Shown here piece after piece: positions 25,171 to 33,758 of a stretch of DNA of 64,000 nucleotides; the stretch's first letter is position 1; each line of letters starts with the position of its first letter. This DNA is from Anaerolineae bacterium (GTDB taxonomy: Bacteria > Chloroflexota > Anaerolineae > Aggregatilineales > Phototrophicaceae): contig JADLAY010000003.1 in the NCBI GenBank assembly GCA_020849765.1, forward strand, positions 62,001 to 126,000, in the 5' to 3' direction. The notes under the pieces are model-generated. The model made no database searches. It was not told where the DNA came from and worked only from the letters and a program-made list of their open reading frames with translations. The position numbers were made by a program, and so were the translations under genes.

Positions 25171-26799
25171 TCAGACTTCCGGCACGGTCGCGAGCACGCG
25201 CTGGATCTTGAGCGCGAGGTGAAGAATGAGCCGGTTCTCAGCGTCGTTCAGGTCGAGACCGGTCAGATCTTTGATGCGTTCCAGGCGATAGACGAGCGTG
25301 TTGCGATGCACTTTGAGGTCGTCCGACGCCTTCGCCAGATTGCCATTCGCCTCGAAGAAGCCATTGAGCGTGCGGATCAACTCGCCCTGCTTGCGCTCGT
25401 CGTGCTCGAACAAGGAGCCGAGCGTTTCATCGTGGAAGCGGCGCAGGCTGTCCAGGTTGTGCTCTTTGAGCGCGAGCAGGAATTGAAACAGCTTGAGTTC
25501 GCCAAAGAAGGTCGTCTGTTCGCGTTCGCCCAATTCAAAAGCAATGCTCAGGGCGTTTTTCGCCTCGCGGTAGGCTTCGCGCAAGGCAGCCAGGCCGGTC
25601 GCTGGTCGGCTGATGCCGGACGCCACCAGGCCGCCGGGCGTGCGTGAAGAGAGCTGCTCGCGGACTTCCTCTACGACGACTTTCAGACGCTCATTGACCG
25701 GATAGAGTGCGACAATCGAATCGACGTAATGACCAACCGCGCCAGACATCTGCCTGCGCGTCATGTCGTCACGCACGAGCGAGACGAGTCCCTCCAAAGG
25801 CAGCGAGACTCCCGCCGCGGTCGTCGCGCGGAAGACGACGGCGAAGTAGGCGAGCGACAGATCGAAGCCCGCCTGCTGCGCGCGCGCACGCATCAGATCG
25901 TCGTCGGCGGGCGTGCGGCTGAGCCAGACCTGCACCCAGTCACCGCGTGTCTGCTCGACAGCGAAGGCGATGGCGCGGTTCTTCGCCAGTTCGATGGCGC
26001 AGACTTCCGCGCCGTGCGTCAGGACGAGGCGGTCGAATTCGTCGAGTAGTTCGTGCCCGTCGACCAGCGACAGATACCCTGCGACGCGCTTTTCGACCTT
26101 GAGCACCGTCGTGAAGCCAAGCGGGCTGTGGACGATGATGCCCTCGGCCGTTGGCGAGTCTTTCATGAGCCAGTTCTGGAATTCGCCGTAGGGCAGATTC
26201 TGGGCGATGGGGCGGCTGTTCGGCGTTGCCGGGACGCGGCGCACCGTGTTCGGGTAGACCTGCGCCATGGTGACGCCCGCGTCGTCGTGGACGACGATCG
26301 GCTTGGCCGTCGCGCGCGCCATCACCTGGAGCAAGCTGTTGAGATCGCGGTTGTCGGCGGCAAGACGCACCAGTTGGCGCTGCACTTCAAGTGCGCGCTC
26401 CTGCATCTGCGCTTTCTGATTGACGATCAGCGTGTTGACGGCGCGTTCGATGCGCGCCAGGTTGGCCTCTTTGGGCAGCGCCAGCAATGCAATCCCGTGC
26501 TGATCGGCGACGGTCGTCGCGCTGTGCGGGATATCGTCGTCGACAGCCACGGCCTGCACGCCCGCCGTCGCCAGGGCTTCCACCACTTCCGCCAGCGTGA
26601 TACGCGTGTCGAAGCCGCGCAGCACATCCATGGAAATGAGCGCCAACTCGCCACCCGCAATATGGGGAAAGGCAGGAGGCTGCGCACGCACCGTCACCGA
26701 CCAGGTAATCAGCGTTTCTGGAGTTCCGGTCACCAGAGTGGAGCCAAACGGGAGTGCAAGCTGGAGCACAGCCGCGAGGCTCGCCGAACTTGTTGACAT
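25171..26799 (-). CDS. PucR/CdaR-type transcriptional regulator (paralog 2)
   Basis: 542 residues from the preferred ATG at 26799, which has GAGG 11 nt upstream. The frame is open for 65 more codons, but they look non-coding. The architecture matches the protein at 16233-17876: an N-terminal PucR sensor domain starting LAAVLQLALPFGSTLV, a middle region (VMARATAKPIVVHDDAGV) and a C-terminal PucR-type helix-turn-helix (GFFEANGNLAKASDDLKV, HRNTLVYRLERIKDLTGLDL). Ligand and targets are unknown. A -10-like TACAAT lies on the minus strand at 26831-26836. It is transcribed toward the HEAT-repeat gene. Confidence 0.87.
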   Translation of the reverse strand: MSTSSASLAAVLQLALPFGSTLVTGTPETLITWSVTVRAQPPAFPHIAGGELALISMDVLRGFDTRITLAEVVEALATAGVQAVAVDDDIPHSATTVADQHGIALLALPKEANLARIERAVNTLIVNQKAQMQERALEVQRQLVRLAADNRDLNSLLQVMARATAKPIVVHDDAGVTMAQVYPNTVRRVPATPNSRPIAQNLPYGEFQNWLMKDSPTAEGIIVHSPLGFTTVLKVEKRVAGYLSLVDGHELLDEFDRLVLTHGAEVCAIELAKNRAIAFAVEQTRGDWVQVWLSRTPADDDLMRARAQQAGFDLSLAYFAVVFRATTAAGVSLPLEGLVSLVRDDMTRRQMSGAVGHYVDSIVALYPVNERLKVVVEEVREQLSSRTPGGLVASGISRPATGLAALREAYREAKNALSIAFELGEREQTTFFGELKLFQFLLALKEHNLDSLRRFHDETLGSLFEHDERKQGELIRTLNGFFEANGNLAKASDDLKVHRNTLVYRLERIKDLTGLDLNDAENRLILHLALKIQRVLATVPEV

Positions 26800-26927
26800 G
26801 ATCTGTCGTTCCTCAAGCATCCCAGACTCCATTGTAGAGGGTGCAGCGCAGTAAGTTTTCGACAAAACGCGCCCGATTTTTGGCTCGCGTTTTCGGTTAA
26901 TTCCACCAAGTATACCGCAATATTCGA

Positions 26928-26966
26928 CAAAAAAAACAAGGCAGCCGTTTGCATTAGACGGCTGCC
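26928..26966 (-). terminator. Rho-independent terminator of ileS
   Basis: On the minus strand GGCAGCCGT (complement of 26958-26966) pairs with ACGGCTGCC (complement of 26940-26948) over 9 bp. A long T-rich tract (complement of 26928-26939) follows. It begins 36 nt after the ileS stop. Confidence 0.92.
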
Positions 26967-27002
26967 CTGTACTCAAATTAGTGAGAGTGTACAAGCGAGA
27001 AT

Positions 27003-30000
27003 TTACGCGCCGTTGACGCGCTTCACCCCAACTTGGAGCATCTCGCCATCGATGTCAGATTGATCGTCCGTCGTGAAGGCGCGAGCGAAATCACCCTGCT
27101 CCGGCTCCGATTGCTCCAGCGTGACGGCGAGCGTCTCGGCCTGGATGTAGTCGGAGAACTGCGCGATCGCCTTCGACAGGCGCTCGCTGGCGACATAGCG
27201 CAGTTGGATGTTATCGGCGATGTCGAAGTCGGCATCCTTGCGCATGGCCTGGACGCGACGCACAACCTCGCGCGCCAGCCCTTCCAGCACCAGCTCTTCG
27301 CTCAACTGCGTGTTGACGACGGCCATGTAGCCGCCCTCTTCCGCGTATGCGAAGCCTTCTGGCGCTTTCATCAAGACCTGGCACTCTTCCGGCGTGACTT
27401 CGAACGACTGCCCGTCGAGCGCCACGGTCACGTTCTCGCCCGCCAGCAGCGCTTTTGCCCAGCGCTGGACGTCTTCGCGCGCCCCTTCGCGCAGGGTTTT
27501 CTGCACGCGCGGGAAGTCCTTGCCGAACTTCTTGCCCAGCACCTGCGGCAGCGGATTAAGCACGTACAGCGGCTCGTCGAGCACGCTGACGGCCTTGACG
27601 TTGAGTTCGTTCATGATCAGGTCGGCCATGTGCGCAACCGTCGCGCGCTCAGCCTCGTCACGGGTGACGAACTGCGCTTCCGCCAGCGGCTGGCGCACGC
27701 CGATCTTGACCGTCTCACGGGCGGCGCGGCCCAGGCTGACCAGCCGCTGCACCAGCCGCATCTCGTCGATGCGCGCCTGGTCGATCAGCGCTTCGTCATA
27801 GGTCGGCCACTCGGCGAGGTGAACACTGTCGGTCGCCCCGGCCTGCACCTCGGCCACCAGATTGCGATAGAGCGCCTCGCTCAGGAACGGCATCGCTGGG
27901 GCGATCAGCTTGGCGACGGTGACGAGACACTCGTAGAGCGTGGCATAGGCGCTCAGCTTGTCGTTGTCTTCCTCATTCTTCCAGAAGCGACGACGGCTCA
28001 GGCGCACGTACCAGTTGCTCAACGCCTCGACGAACACCTGGATCGGGCGCGTCGCGTTGGGCGCGTCGTAGTTTTCGTAGGCGTCCGTCACTTCTTTGAC
28101 GAGTTCGTGCAGCTCCGCCAGCACCCAGCGATCCAGTGGATCGCGCTGGTCGACCGGCGGCTGTTGCTTGGCCGGTGTCCAGCCGTCGATGTTGGCATAG
28201 GTGACGAAAAAGCTGTAGGTATTCCACAGCGTCAGCCAGAACTTGCTGACGACTTCGCCGACCAACTCGGACGAGAAGCGACGCGGCTCGCCGGGCGGGC
28301 TGGCCGTGTACAGATACCAACGGAACGCGTCCGCGCCGTGCACATTGAGCACATCCCACGGATCGACCACGTTGCCCTTGGATTTCGACATCTTCTGGCC
28401 GTTGCCGTCCAGGATCAGGCCCAGGCAGATGACGTTCTTGTACGAAACACTCTCCATCAACATCGAGCTGATGGCGTGCAGGCTGTAGAACCAGCCGCGC
28501 GTTTGATCGACCGCTTCGCAGATGTAGTCTGCCGGGAACTGGTGCGCGAACATCTCCGCGCCGCGGTGCGGGTAACCCCACTGCGCGTACGGCATCGAGC
28601 CGCTGTCGAACCAGACGTCGATCAGCTCCTTGACGCGGTGCATCGTCCCGCCCGTTCCCTTCGGATTGGGGAACGTGATCTCATCGACGTAAGGCCGGTG
28701 CAGGTCAAGCTCGGTCAGGTCTCGACCGGCAAACTGGCTCAGTTCAGCCACGCTGCCGACGCAGAGCATGTCGCCCGTCTCGTCATCGACCCAGACCGGC
28801 AGCGGCGTGCCCCAATAGCGTTCGCGCCCCAAAGCCCAGTCCTTGACGTCGTCCAGCCAGTTGCCGAAGCGACCATCACGCACGTGCTTGGGCACCCAGT
28901 TGATCGTCTGGTTGAGCGCGATCATCTTGTCGCGATAGGCCGTGCTGCGGATGAACCACGTATCACGGGCGAAGTAGAGCAGCGGCGTGCCACAGCGCCA
29001 GCAGAACGGATAGCTGTGCTCGTGCTTCTCGCTCTTGTACATCAGCCCACGACGCTTGAGGTCGGTGATGATCTCCGGGTCGGCATCTTTGACCCACATA
29101 CCGCGGAACTCGGTCACGGCGTCGATGAAACGGCCATCCGGCGCGACGGTCTGCAGCACCGGCAGGCCATACTTCTTGCCCGTATCCATATCGTCCGCAC
29201 CGTAAGCGGGCGCCATGTGGACGATGCCGGAGCCGTCTTCCGTGCTGACGAAATCGCCGGAAACCACGTAGGCATAATCCTGCTCGACCGGCAGATAGGT
29301 ATAGAGCGGGCTGTAGTGCAAGCCGAGCAAGTCCTTGCCCTTCATGCGCTTGACCACGCGGTACTGATCCGGATTGCGTAAGGCCTGGCTCATCCGCGCT
29401 TCGGCGAGGATCAGTTGCTCCGTGCCTTCACCATCGGCGGTCGGCCCCTCGACCTGGACGTAATCGACCTTCTCACCCACGGCCAGCGCGACGTTAGCCG
29501 GCAGAGTCCACGGCGTCGTCGTCCAGACGAGGAAGTAGACGCCCGGCTGATCGCGCAGCGGGAAGCGGACGTAGACGCTGGGGTCCTTCACGTCCTGGTA
29601 GCCGAGCGAGACCTCATGGCTGCTGAGCGGCGTACCGCAGCGCGCGCAGTACGGGACGACCTTCAGGCCCTTATAGAGGAGATCCTTCTCCCACAGCGAC
29701 TTGAGGATCCACCAGACGCTCTCGATGTAGTCGTTGGTGAAGGTCACGTAGGCTTCGTCGAGATCCGTCCAGTAGGCGATGCGCTCGGTCAGCTTCTCCC
29801 AGTCGGAGATATAGCGAAAGACGCTCGCCCGGCATTTCTCGTTGAAGGCGGCAACGCCGTACTCTTCGATCTGATGCTTCTGCGTGAAGCCGAGTTCTTT
29901 CTCGACCTCGATTTCGACCGGCAGGCCGTGCGTATCCCAGCCACCCTTGCGCAGGCTGTAGAAGCCACGCATGGTTTTGTAGCGGGGGAACATATCTTTG

Positions 30001-30194
30001 AAGGCGCGCGCCAGCACGTGATGGCTGCCCGGCTTGCCATTGGCAGTCGGCGGGCCCTCATAGAAGACATAGCTGGGCCTGCCCTCGCGCTCGGTCATCG
30101 TGCGCTTGAAGACATCGTGTGTACGCCAGTGGTCAAGCTGGTCACGCTCGACCTTCTGGATATCGACTTTCGGATTCACAGGTTGAAACGGCAT
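27003..30194 (-). CDS. ileS: Isoleucyl-tRNA synthetase, type 2
   Basis: Class I enzyme charging tRNA-Ile. The preferred start is the ATG at 30194, with GGAG 7 nt upstream; a GTG lies four codons earlier. This gives 1063 residues. The nucleotide-binding motif region reads PTANGKPGSHHVLARAFKD, typical of the type-2 (eukaryote-like) IleRS. Here HXGH is replaced by GXHH (GSHH). KMSKSKGN is intact near residue 610. The editing domain (GWDTHGLPVE onward) and anticodon-binding region are present. Type-2 enzymes are naturally insensitive to mupirocin, and the GXHH variant has been linked to very high resistance. A leader ORF lies upstream and a strong terminator downstream. Confidence 0.97.
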   Translation of the reverse strand: MPFQPVNPKVDIQKVERDQLDHWRTHDVFKRTMTEREGRPSYVFYEGPPTANGKPGSHHVLARAFKDMFPRYKTMRGFYSLRKGGWDTHGLPVEIEVEKELGFTQKHQIEEYGVAAFNEKCRASVFRYISDWEKLTERIAYWTDLDEAYVTFTNDYIESVWWILKSLWEKDLLYKGLKVVPYCARCGTPLSSHEVSLGYQDVKDPSVYVRFPLRDQPGVYFLVWTTTPWTLPANVALAVGEKVDYVQVEGPTADGEGTEQLILAEARMSQALRNPDQYRVVKRMKGKDLLGLHYSPLYTYLPVEQDYAYVVSGDFVSTEDGSGIVHMAPAYGADDMDTGKKYGLPVLQTVAPDGRFIDAVTEFRGMWVKDADPEIITDLKRRGLMYKSEKHEHSYPFCWRCGTPLLYFARDTWFIRSTAYRDKMIALNQTINWVPKHVRDGRFGNWLDDVKDWALGRERYWGTPLPVWVDDETGDMLCVGSVAELSQFAGRDLTELDLHRPYVDEITFPNPKGTGGTMHRVKELIDVWFDSGSMPYAQWGYPHRGAEMFAHQFPADYICEAVDQTRGWFYSLHAISSMLMESVSYKNVICLGLILDGNGQKMSKSKGNVVDPWDVLNVHGADAFRWYLYTASPPGEPRRFSSELVGEVVSKFWLTLWNTYSFFVTYANIDGWTPAKQQPPVDQRDPLDRWVLAELHELVKEVTDAYENYDAPNATRPIQVFVEALSNWYVRLSRRRFWKNEEDNDKLSAYATLYECLVTVAKLIAPAMPFLSEALYRNLVAEVQAGATDSVHLAEWPTYDEALIDQARIDEMRLVQRLVSLGRAARETVKIGVRQPLAEAQFVTRDEAERATVAHMADLIMNELNVKAVSVLDEPLYVLNPLPQVLGKKFGKDFPRVQKTLREGAREDVQRWAKALLAGENVTVALDGQSFEVTPEECQVLMKAPEGFAYAEEGGYMAVVNTQLSEELVLEGLAREVVRRVQAMRKDADFDIADNIQLRYVASERLSKAIAQFSDYIQAETLAVTLEQSEPEQGDFARAFTTDDQSDIDGEMLQVGVKRVNGA

Positions 30195-30213
30195 GTAACG
30201 CTCCACGTTTGTT

Positions 30214-30269
30214 GATCTGCTTGGCGAAGGGAACTGAGACTGACGCGATTAGGCAATTCGCAGCAGATC
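30214..30269 (-). promoter_or_regulatory. Inverted repeat linking leader ORF and ileS start region
   Basis: On the minus strand GATCTGCT (complement of 30262-30269, inside the last codons of the leader ORF) is perfectly complementary to AGCAGATC (complement of 30214-30221), which ends 19 nt before the ileS ATG. Translation to the end of the leader would open this 8-bp stem. No T-box consensus or U-tract terminator is seen. Confidence 0.4.
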
Positions 30270-30308
30270 CACAATGACACGCGGCGTGAGTGATTCTCCC
30301 ACGGCCAC
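30249..30308 (-). CDS. Putative leader peptide of ileS (19 codons)
   Basis: A minus-strand GTG-started frame encodes MAVGESLTPRVIVDLLRIA, then TAA. It has an ideal Shine-Dalgarno sequence (GAAGGAGGTG, complement of 30314-30323) 7 nt before the start, much better than that of ileS itself. The end of the peptide is rich in Ile, Val and Leu, with two ATT codons. A -10-like GATAAT lies at 30365-30370 on the same strand. It ends 54 nt before ileS. A regulatory role (translation-coupled or stalling leader) is inferred from position only. Confidence 0.5.
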   Translation of the reverse strand: MAVGESLTPRVIVDLLRIA

Positions 30309-30435
30309 GTATGCACCTCCTTCAGGGATCATCGTGAATTGAGTGATCTGAGATCGTTCGTTTTATTATCGCCAAAGATTGCGATTTGGGGAAGCCTTAA
30401 GCGGCATTTGCACCCGCTCATGAGGCGTAAAAGAA

Positions 30436-30470
30436 GCAAAAACGGGTACCGGGCGTTCGCAAACGCCCGG
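30436..30470 (-). terminator. Terminator of the TPR-protein operon
   Basis: On the minus strand CCGGGCGTT and AACGCCCGG (30449-30470) form a perfect 9-bp stem with a 4-nt loop. A TTTTT run follows 6 nt later, about 50 nt after the last stop codon of the operon. Confidence 0.7.
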
Positions 30471-30520
30471 CCAGCCAGCACTCTAGCTCGATAAGTTGTT
30501 CGGACGCTCTGGTGTGCGGA

Positions 30521-31030
30521 TCAGGACTGCCAGGCCTGTTCATACTGAACGACCGTCAGGCCTTCCGTGTTGTACTCCGGATCGGCATTGTACAGCCCAG
30601 GGCTGATCGTCACCTTGGTGTACTGGGTCGCCTGGAAGCCGGAATTGTCAAAATGGCAGACGTAGCGGTATGGCGGCAGCCCTGGCCCCAGGTCGCTGGC
30701 CGGGAACTCGCCGATCTCCGGCAGGCGCACACACTGATCCTGCGTGCCATTGCTGTGCTGGCTGAGCTTGTCCTGGTAGTACTCGGCCACCACTTCCGGT
30801 GATGCATCGCGAATCTTGTAATAGACCAGGCGCGACGTGCGCGTTTGATCGCCATAGCCCCACAGTTCCGCGCCGGGATAGGGGTCGACGTTCAGTGGCG
30901 CCTGGTGTGACGCGCGATCGGCGAAGAACGAGAGTGCCCCGCCGCCGATCAGGATGGCGCCGATCACGGCGATGATGATGATATTCCGAAGAAGTGAACG
31001 ACCCTTTTTCGAATTCCGGCTTGTCGCCAT
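30521..31030 (-). CDS. Hypothetical membrane-anchored protein
   Basis: 169 residues. A basic N-terminus (SRNSKKGRSLLRN) is followed by one transmembrane segment (about 16-36) and an extracytoplasmic domain. The domain has two Cys residues (QDQCVRLP, YRYVCHFD) that could form a disulfide. The family is not recognised. It is the last gene of a leftward operon with three TPR membrane proteins. Confidence 0.75.
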   Translation of the reverse strand: MATSRNSKKGRSLLRNIIIIAVIGAILIGGGALSFFADRASHQAPLNVDPYPGAELWGYGDQTRTSRLVYYKIRDASPEVVAEYYQDKLSQHSNGTQDQCVRLPEIGEFPASDLGPGLPPYRYVCHFDNSGFQATQYTKVTISPGLYNADPEYNTEGLTVVQYEQAWQS

Positions 31031-31038
31031 GCTTCACC

Positions 31039-31830
31039 TCATGAGTTCAGAAGCGTCTTCAGCAGTTCCACGTCTTCAACGACCGAAACACCGTAGGGCG
31101 TGCCAGCAAATCGCTCTGCCTGCCCCTGCCAGAAAGGCAGCCCGGTTTCAATCAGGCTTCGTTCCGGCGGCTGCGCACCGGCAAAACGCCAACGCCAGAA
31201 ATCCATGAACAATTGGCGCTGCGGTTCGTCGGTCACATCGACATCAGCCAGCGAGTTCATCAGCGCTTCGATCTGCCCTTGACGATAATAGGCCTCCGCG
31301 AGATCGAAGCGGACAATCGCCGGTGCGCCAGCTTCCAGCGCACGCTCGACGAAGGTCGTGCCCTCGGCATAATGTCCCTGCACTATCAGTGTACGCCCGA
31401 AGCCATAGAGCGGAAAATGATGAATTGGCGAATTGTCAACAGCTTCTGACAAGACAGCGGCGCTTTCCTCAAGCCGCCCCAACTGCCGATAGGTGTTGCC
31501 CAACAGCGTCAGCCCGCGCACGTCGACCTGGCCGGACTCGTGCAGCGGCTCCAGATGAGCCAGGACGACGTCCAGATCTCCGCGAAGAAAGGCACGCTGC
31601 GCCTGCGTCAGCGGCGACATCATGCCGCGGTTGCCCCACATGACGATGATCTGTGTGACGATGATGAGCGCGCCGATACCGATGATGACCGTTTGCCGCT
31701 GGCTATCCGGCGCGATGAAAAAGAGCACGATCGCCACGACGAGCAGCCCAATCGCCAGCAGGAAGCCCAGGCGCGTCGGGCGCTCCCAGCTGGCGAAGTC
31801 ACGGCGGATGCGCGAGATCAACCAGAACAC
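31039..31830 (-). CDS. Membrane protein with TPR-like repeats
   Basis: 263 residues with a GTG start. Two transmembrane segments (about 22-40 and 47-65) precede a helical repeat domain with TPR-like units (LTLLGNTYRQLGRLEESAAVLSEA, rather degenerate). The soluble part probably faces the cytoplasm and binds proteins. It follows a larger TPR protein by 9 nt and belongs to the same operon. Confidence 0.75.
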   Translation of the reverse strand: MFWLISRIRRDFASWERPTRLGFLLAIGLLVVAIVLFFIAPDSQRQTVIIGIGALIIVTQIIVMWGNRGMMSPLTQAQRAFLRGDLDVVLAHLEPLHESGQVDVRGLTLLGNTYRQLGRLEESAAVLSEAVDNSPIHHFPLYGFGRTLIVQGHYAEGTTFVERALEAGAPAIVRFDLAEAYYRQGQIEALMNSLADVDVTDEPQRQLFMDFWRWRFAGAQPPERSLIETGLPFWQGQAERFAGTPYGVSVVEDVELLKTLLNS

Positions 31831-31839
31831 GTGCAGCCC

Positions 31840-32718
31840 TCAACCCAGGTTGCTGGCATCAGCATCGGCAATCGCCCGTTCAATCGCTTCCATCTCATAA
31901 TGCAGTCGCTGGCCATAGGCTGTGCCCTGCAGCGCGCGCAGACCGCTGCGCCAGGCCGACAGACCATTGCGAGCGCTCATCATCTTGGCGGCGGCGCGCG
32001 CCGCTTTGAGCGAGTCGCCTTGCTGCTCGTACGCCCGCATCAGATGATAGAAAGCGCGCACAGCATAGGTGGCGGGCAGCGCCTGGCTCGTCGCCCGTTC
32101 GAACGATTCGAGCGCGCCGCTTTCGTCCCCGGCGAAGTGCTGCATGAAGCCGAGTTCCGCCCAGATGACCGAACGATCCGGCGCCAGTGTGGCCGCCTGC
32201 CGCAGGGCGTAGACCGCCTCGTCATAGGCCGCCTGCAGCCGGTAACCATTGGCGAGCGTGATATAGGCGTCCGGGTCATCGGGAAACAACTGGACGGCCC
32301 GGTCAGCCGTCGCCTGTGCCTTGGCCAGCTGCCCGGCATAGGCATAGGCGCTCGTCAGCAGCATGAGTACCTCGGCAGTCTCCTTGCCCTCGCTGATTGA
32401 GCGCTCCAACAGCGGAATCGCATCGCGAAAGCGAAACGATTCGATCAGGCGGTAAGCATCGCCGTAGCCCGATCCCTGCGCGCGCGTCTGTCGCGCCAGC
32501 GACCAGCCAACGATGGCGAACCAGATCAAGACCATCATCGCCGCCAGACACATCCCGGTGACCGCGATCGTCAGCGCGGGCGACAGCGGCTCAGCCAGCG
32601 GTGTGCTGCGCGTGGCGACGAATTCATAACCGACGCCGCCGATGAAGAAGAAAACACCGATGACCGCCAGCAGCACTGTCAGCGTCAGCAGCCACCAGCG
32701 CAAGCGTCCACCGCTCAC
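31840..32718 (-). CDS. Membrane protein with TPR repeats
   Basis: 292 residues, GTG start. Two hydrophobic segments (about 9-30 and 48-72) are followed by TPR units such as AYAYAGQLAKAQATADRAVQ and LANGYRLQAAYDEAVYALRQ. The start overlaps the end of the upstream TPR gene by 4 nt. It looks like a paralog of its neighbours at 31039 and 32715. Confidence 0.8.
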   Translation of the reverse strand: MSGGRLRWWLLTLTVLLAVIGVFFFIGGVGYEFVATRSTPLAEPLSPALTIAVTGMCLAAMMVLIWFAIVGWSLARQTRAQGSGYGDAYRLIESFRFRDAIPLLERSISEGKETAEVLMLLTSAYAYAGQLAKAQATADRAVQLFPDDPDAYITLANGYRLQAAYDEAVYALRQAATLAPDRSVIWAELGFMQHFAGDESGALESFERATSQALPATYAVRAFYHLMRAYEQQGDSLKAARAAAKMMSARNGLSAWRSGLRALQGTAYGQRLHYEMEAIERAIADADASNLG

Positions 32719-33719
32719 GAGCTCACCGCCTCGCCGAGCGCCGCCAGATCGATCGTGCCATTGGCGAGTTCCTGAGCGCGTTGGATGTCTTCGCCGAGCA
32801 CCTTCTCAAGCGTGGCCGCCTGATCGCTTTCGAGGATCTTGGCCCACTCGTCCAGGCCGGTGCGCTCATGCTTGAGCGCAGCCAGCTCGGCCCTGGCCGC
32901 ATCGGCGTCGCCCAGGCGTTGATGCGCCCGCGCCAGATAGAAATGGATCCGCGCGCGGTGACGCCCATCTCGGACTTTCTTTTCCAGCGCTTCTTCCAGA
33001 TGCGGCACGACCTGATTCGACTGCCCCAGCCGATCTTCGATCATGCCCAGGTTGTAGAAAGCGACCCAATCGTCCGGCGCGAGTTCGACGGCTTTGTGCG
33101 CCGCATCCAGCGCGGCATGGTAGTCGCCGGACTGGAAGTAGACTTCGGCCAGCCCGTTGAACGCCGACGCCGAATCCGGCGCCAGATCGACCATCTTCAG
33201 ATAATCGCGGCGGGCACGGTCGAGTTTCCCCCAGACGCGCAGCAGTTCAGCACGAAATCGGTAGTGGTTGGGGTCGTTCGGTTCTTGTTTAATCAGGAGA
33301 TCTAGATGTTTGACGGCCTCAGCGTAGTCATTCTTACGCAGATACCTGACCGCCTGCCGGTAAGCCATTGGCCCGCGCGCGCGGAAGATGAACAGCCCGG
33401 CGACGACCCAGCCCAACGCCGCGCCGACGAGCAGCCCGAGATAGCTCGGCAAGAAAAACAGCCCCAGGAACAGCGCGCCAACCGCTGGCACCAGGATCGC
33501 AAGCCAGCGCGAGCGCTCTTCCGGCTCCATGCGCCCGCCGATGATGATGGCCGCGCCAACGATGACCGACAGCGACAGCAGCGATTGCACGGGGCGCACC
33601 CAGTCACCGGCATCGATGACCGCATTCAGGATCAGACTGAGGGCGCCCGTGATCCCGATGAGGAGGAATAACGCGCGGCTGCGCGCCGGGCCTAGAAAAA
33701 AGAGAAAGCGTTGAATCAT
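32715..33719 (-). CDS. Membrane protein with TPR repeats
   Basis: 334 residues. Four hydrophobic segments fill about residues 15-115. Clear TPR units follow, including NDYAEAVKHLDLLIKQEPND and GLAEVYFQSGDYHAALDAAHKA. A helical tail ends the protein. It is the first of three consecutive paralogous TPR membrane proteins, which suggests a membrane-bound protein-interaction complex of unknown purpose. The alaX-like gene lies 39 nt upstream on the same strand. Confidence 0.82.
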   Translation of the reverse strand: MIQRFLFFLGPARSRALFLLIGITGALSLILNAVIDAGDWVRPVQSLLSLSVIVGAAIIIGGRMEPEERSRWLAILVPAVGALFLGLFFLPSYLGLLVGAALGWVVAGLFIFRARGPMAYRQAVRYLRKNDYAEAVKHLDLLIKQEPNDPNHYRFRAELLRVWGKLDRARRDYLKMVDLAPDSASAFNGLAEVYFQSGDYHAALDAAHKAVELAPDDWVAFYNLGMIEDRLGQSNQVVPHLEEALEKKVRDGRHRARIHFYLARAHQRLGDADAARAELAALKHERTGLDEWAKILESDQAATLEKVLGEDIQRAQELANGTIDLAALGEAVSS

Positions 33720-33758
33720 GGTAAGCGCATCCGGCTTTCAGCAGGCGGCAACAGCCTG

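Noticed and set aside
27033..29381. 782-codon frame opposite ileS
   Set aside because: Mirror of the ileS reading frame; composition is Arg/His/Asp-rich as expected for an antisense shadow.
30194..30520. T-box riboswitch before ileS
   Set aside because: No T-box consensus, specifier stem or terminator/antiterminator pair could be found; the leader ORF explains the region better.
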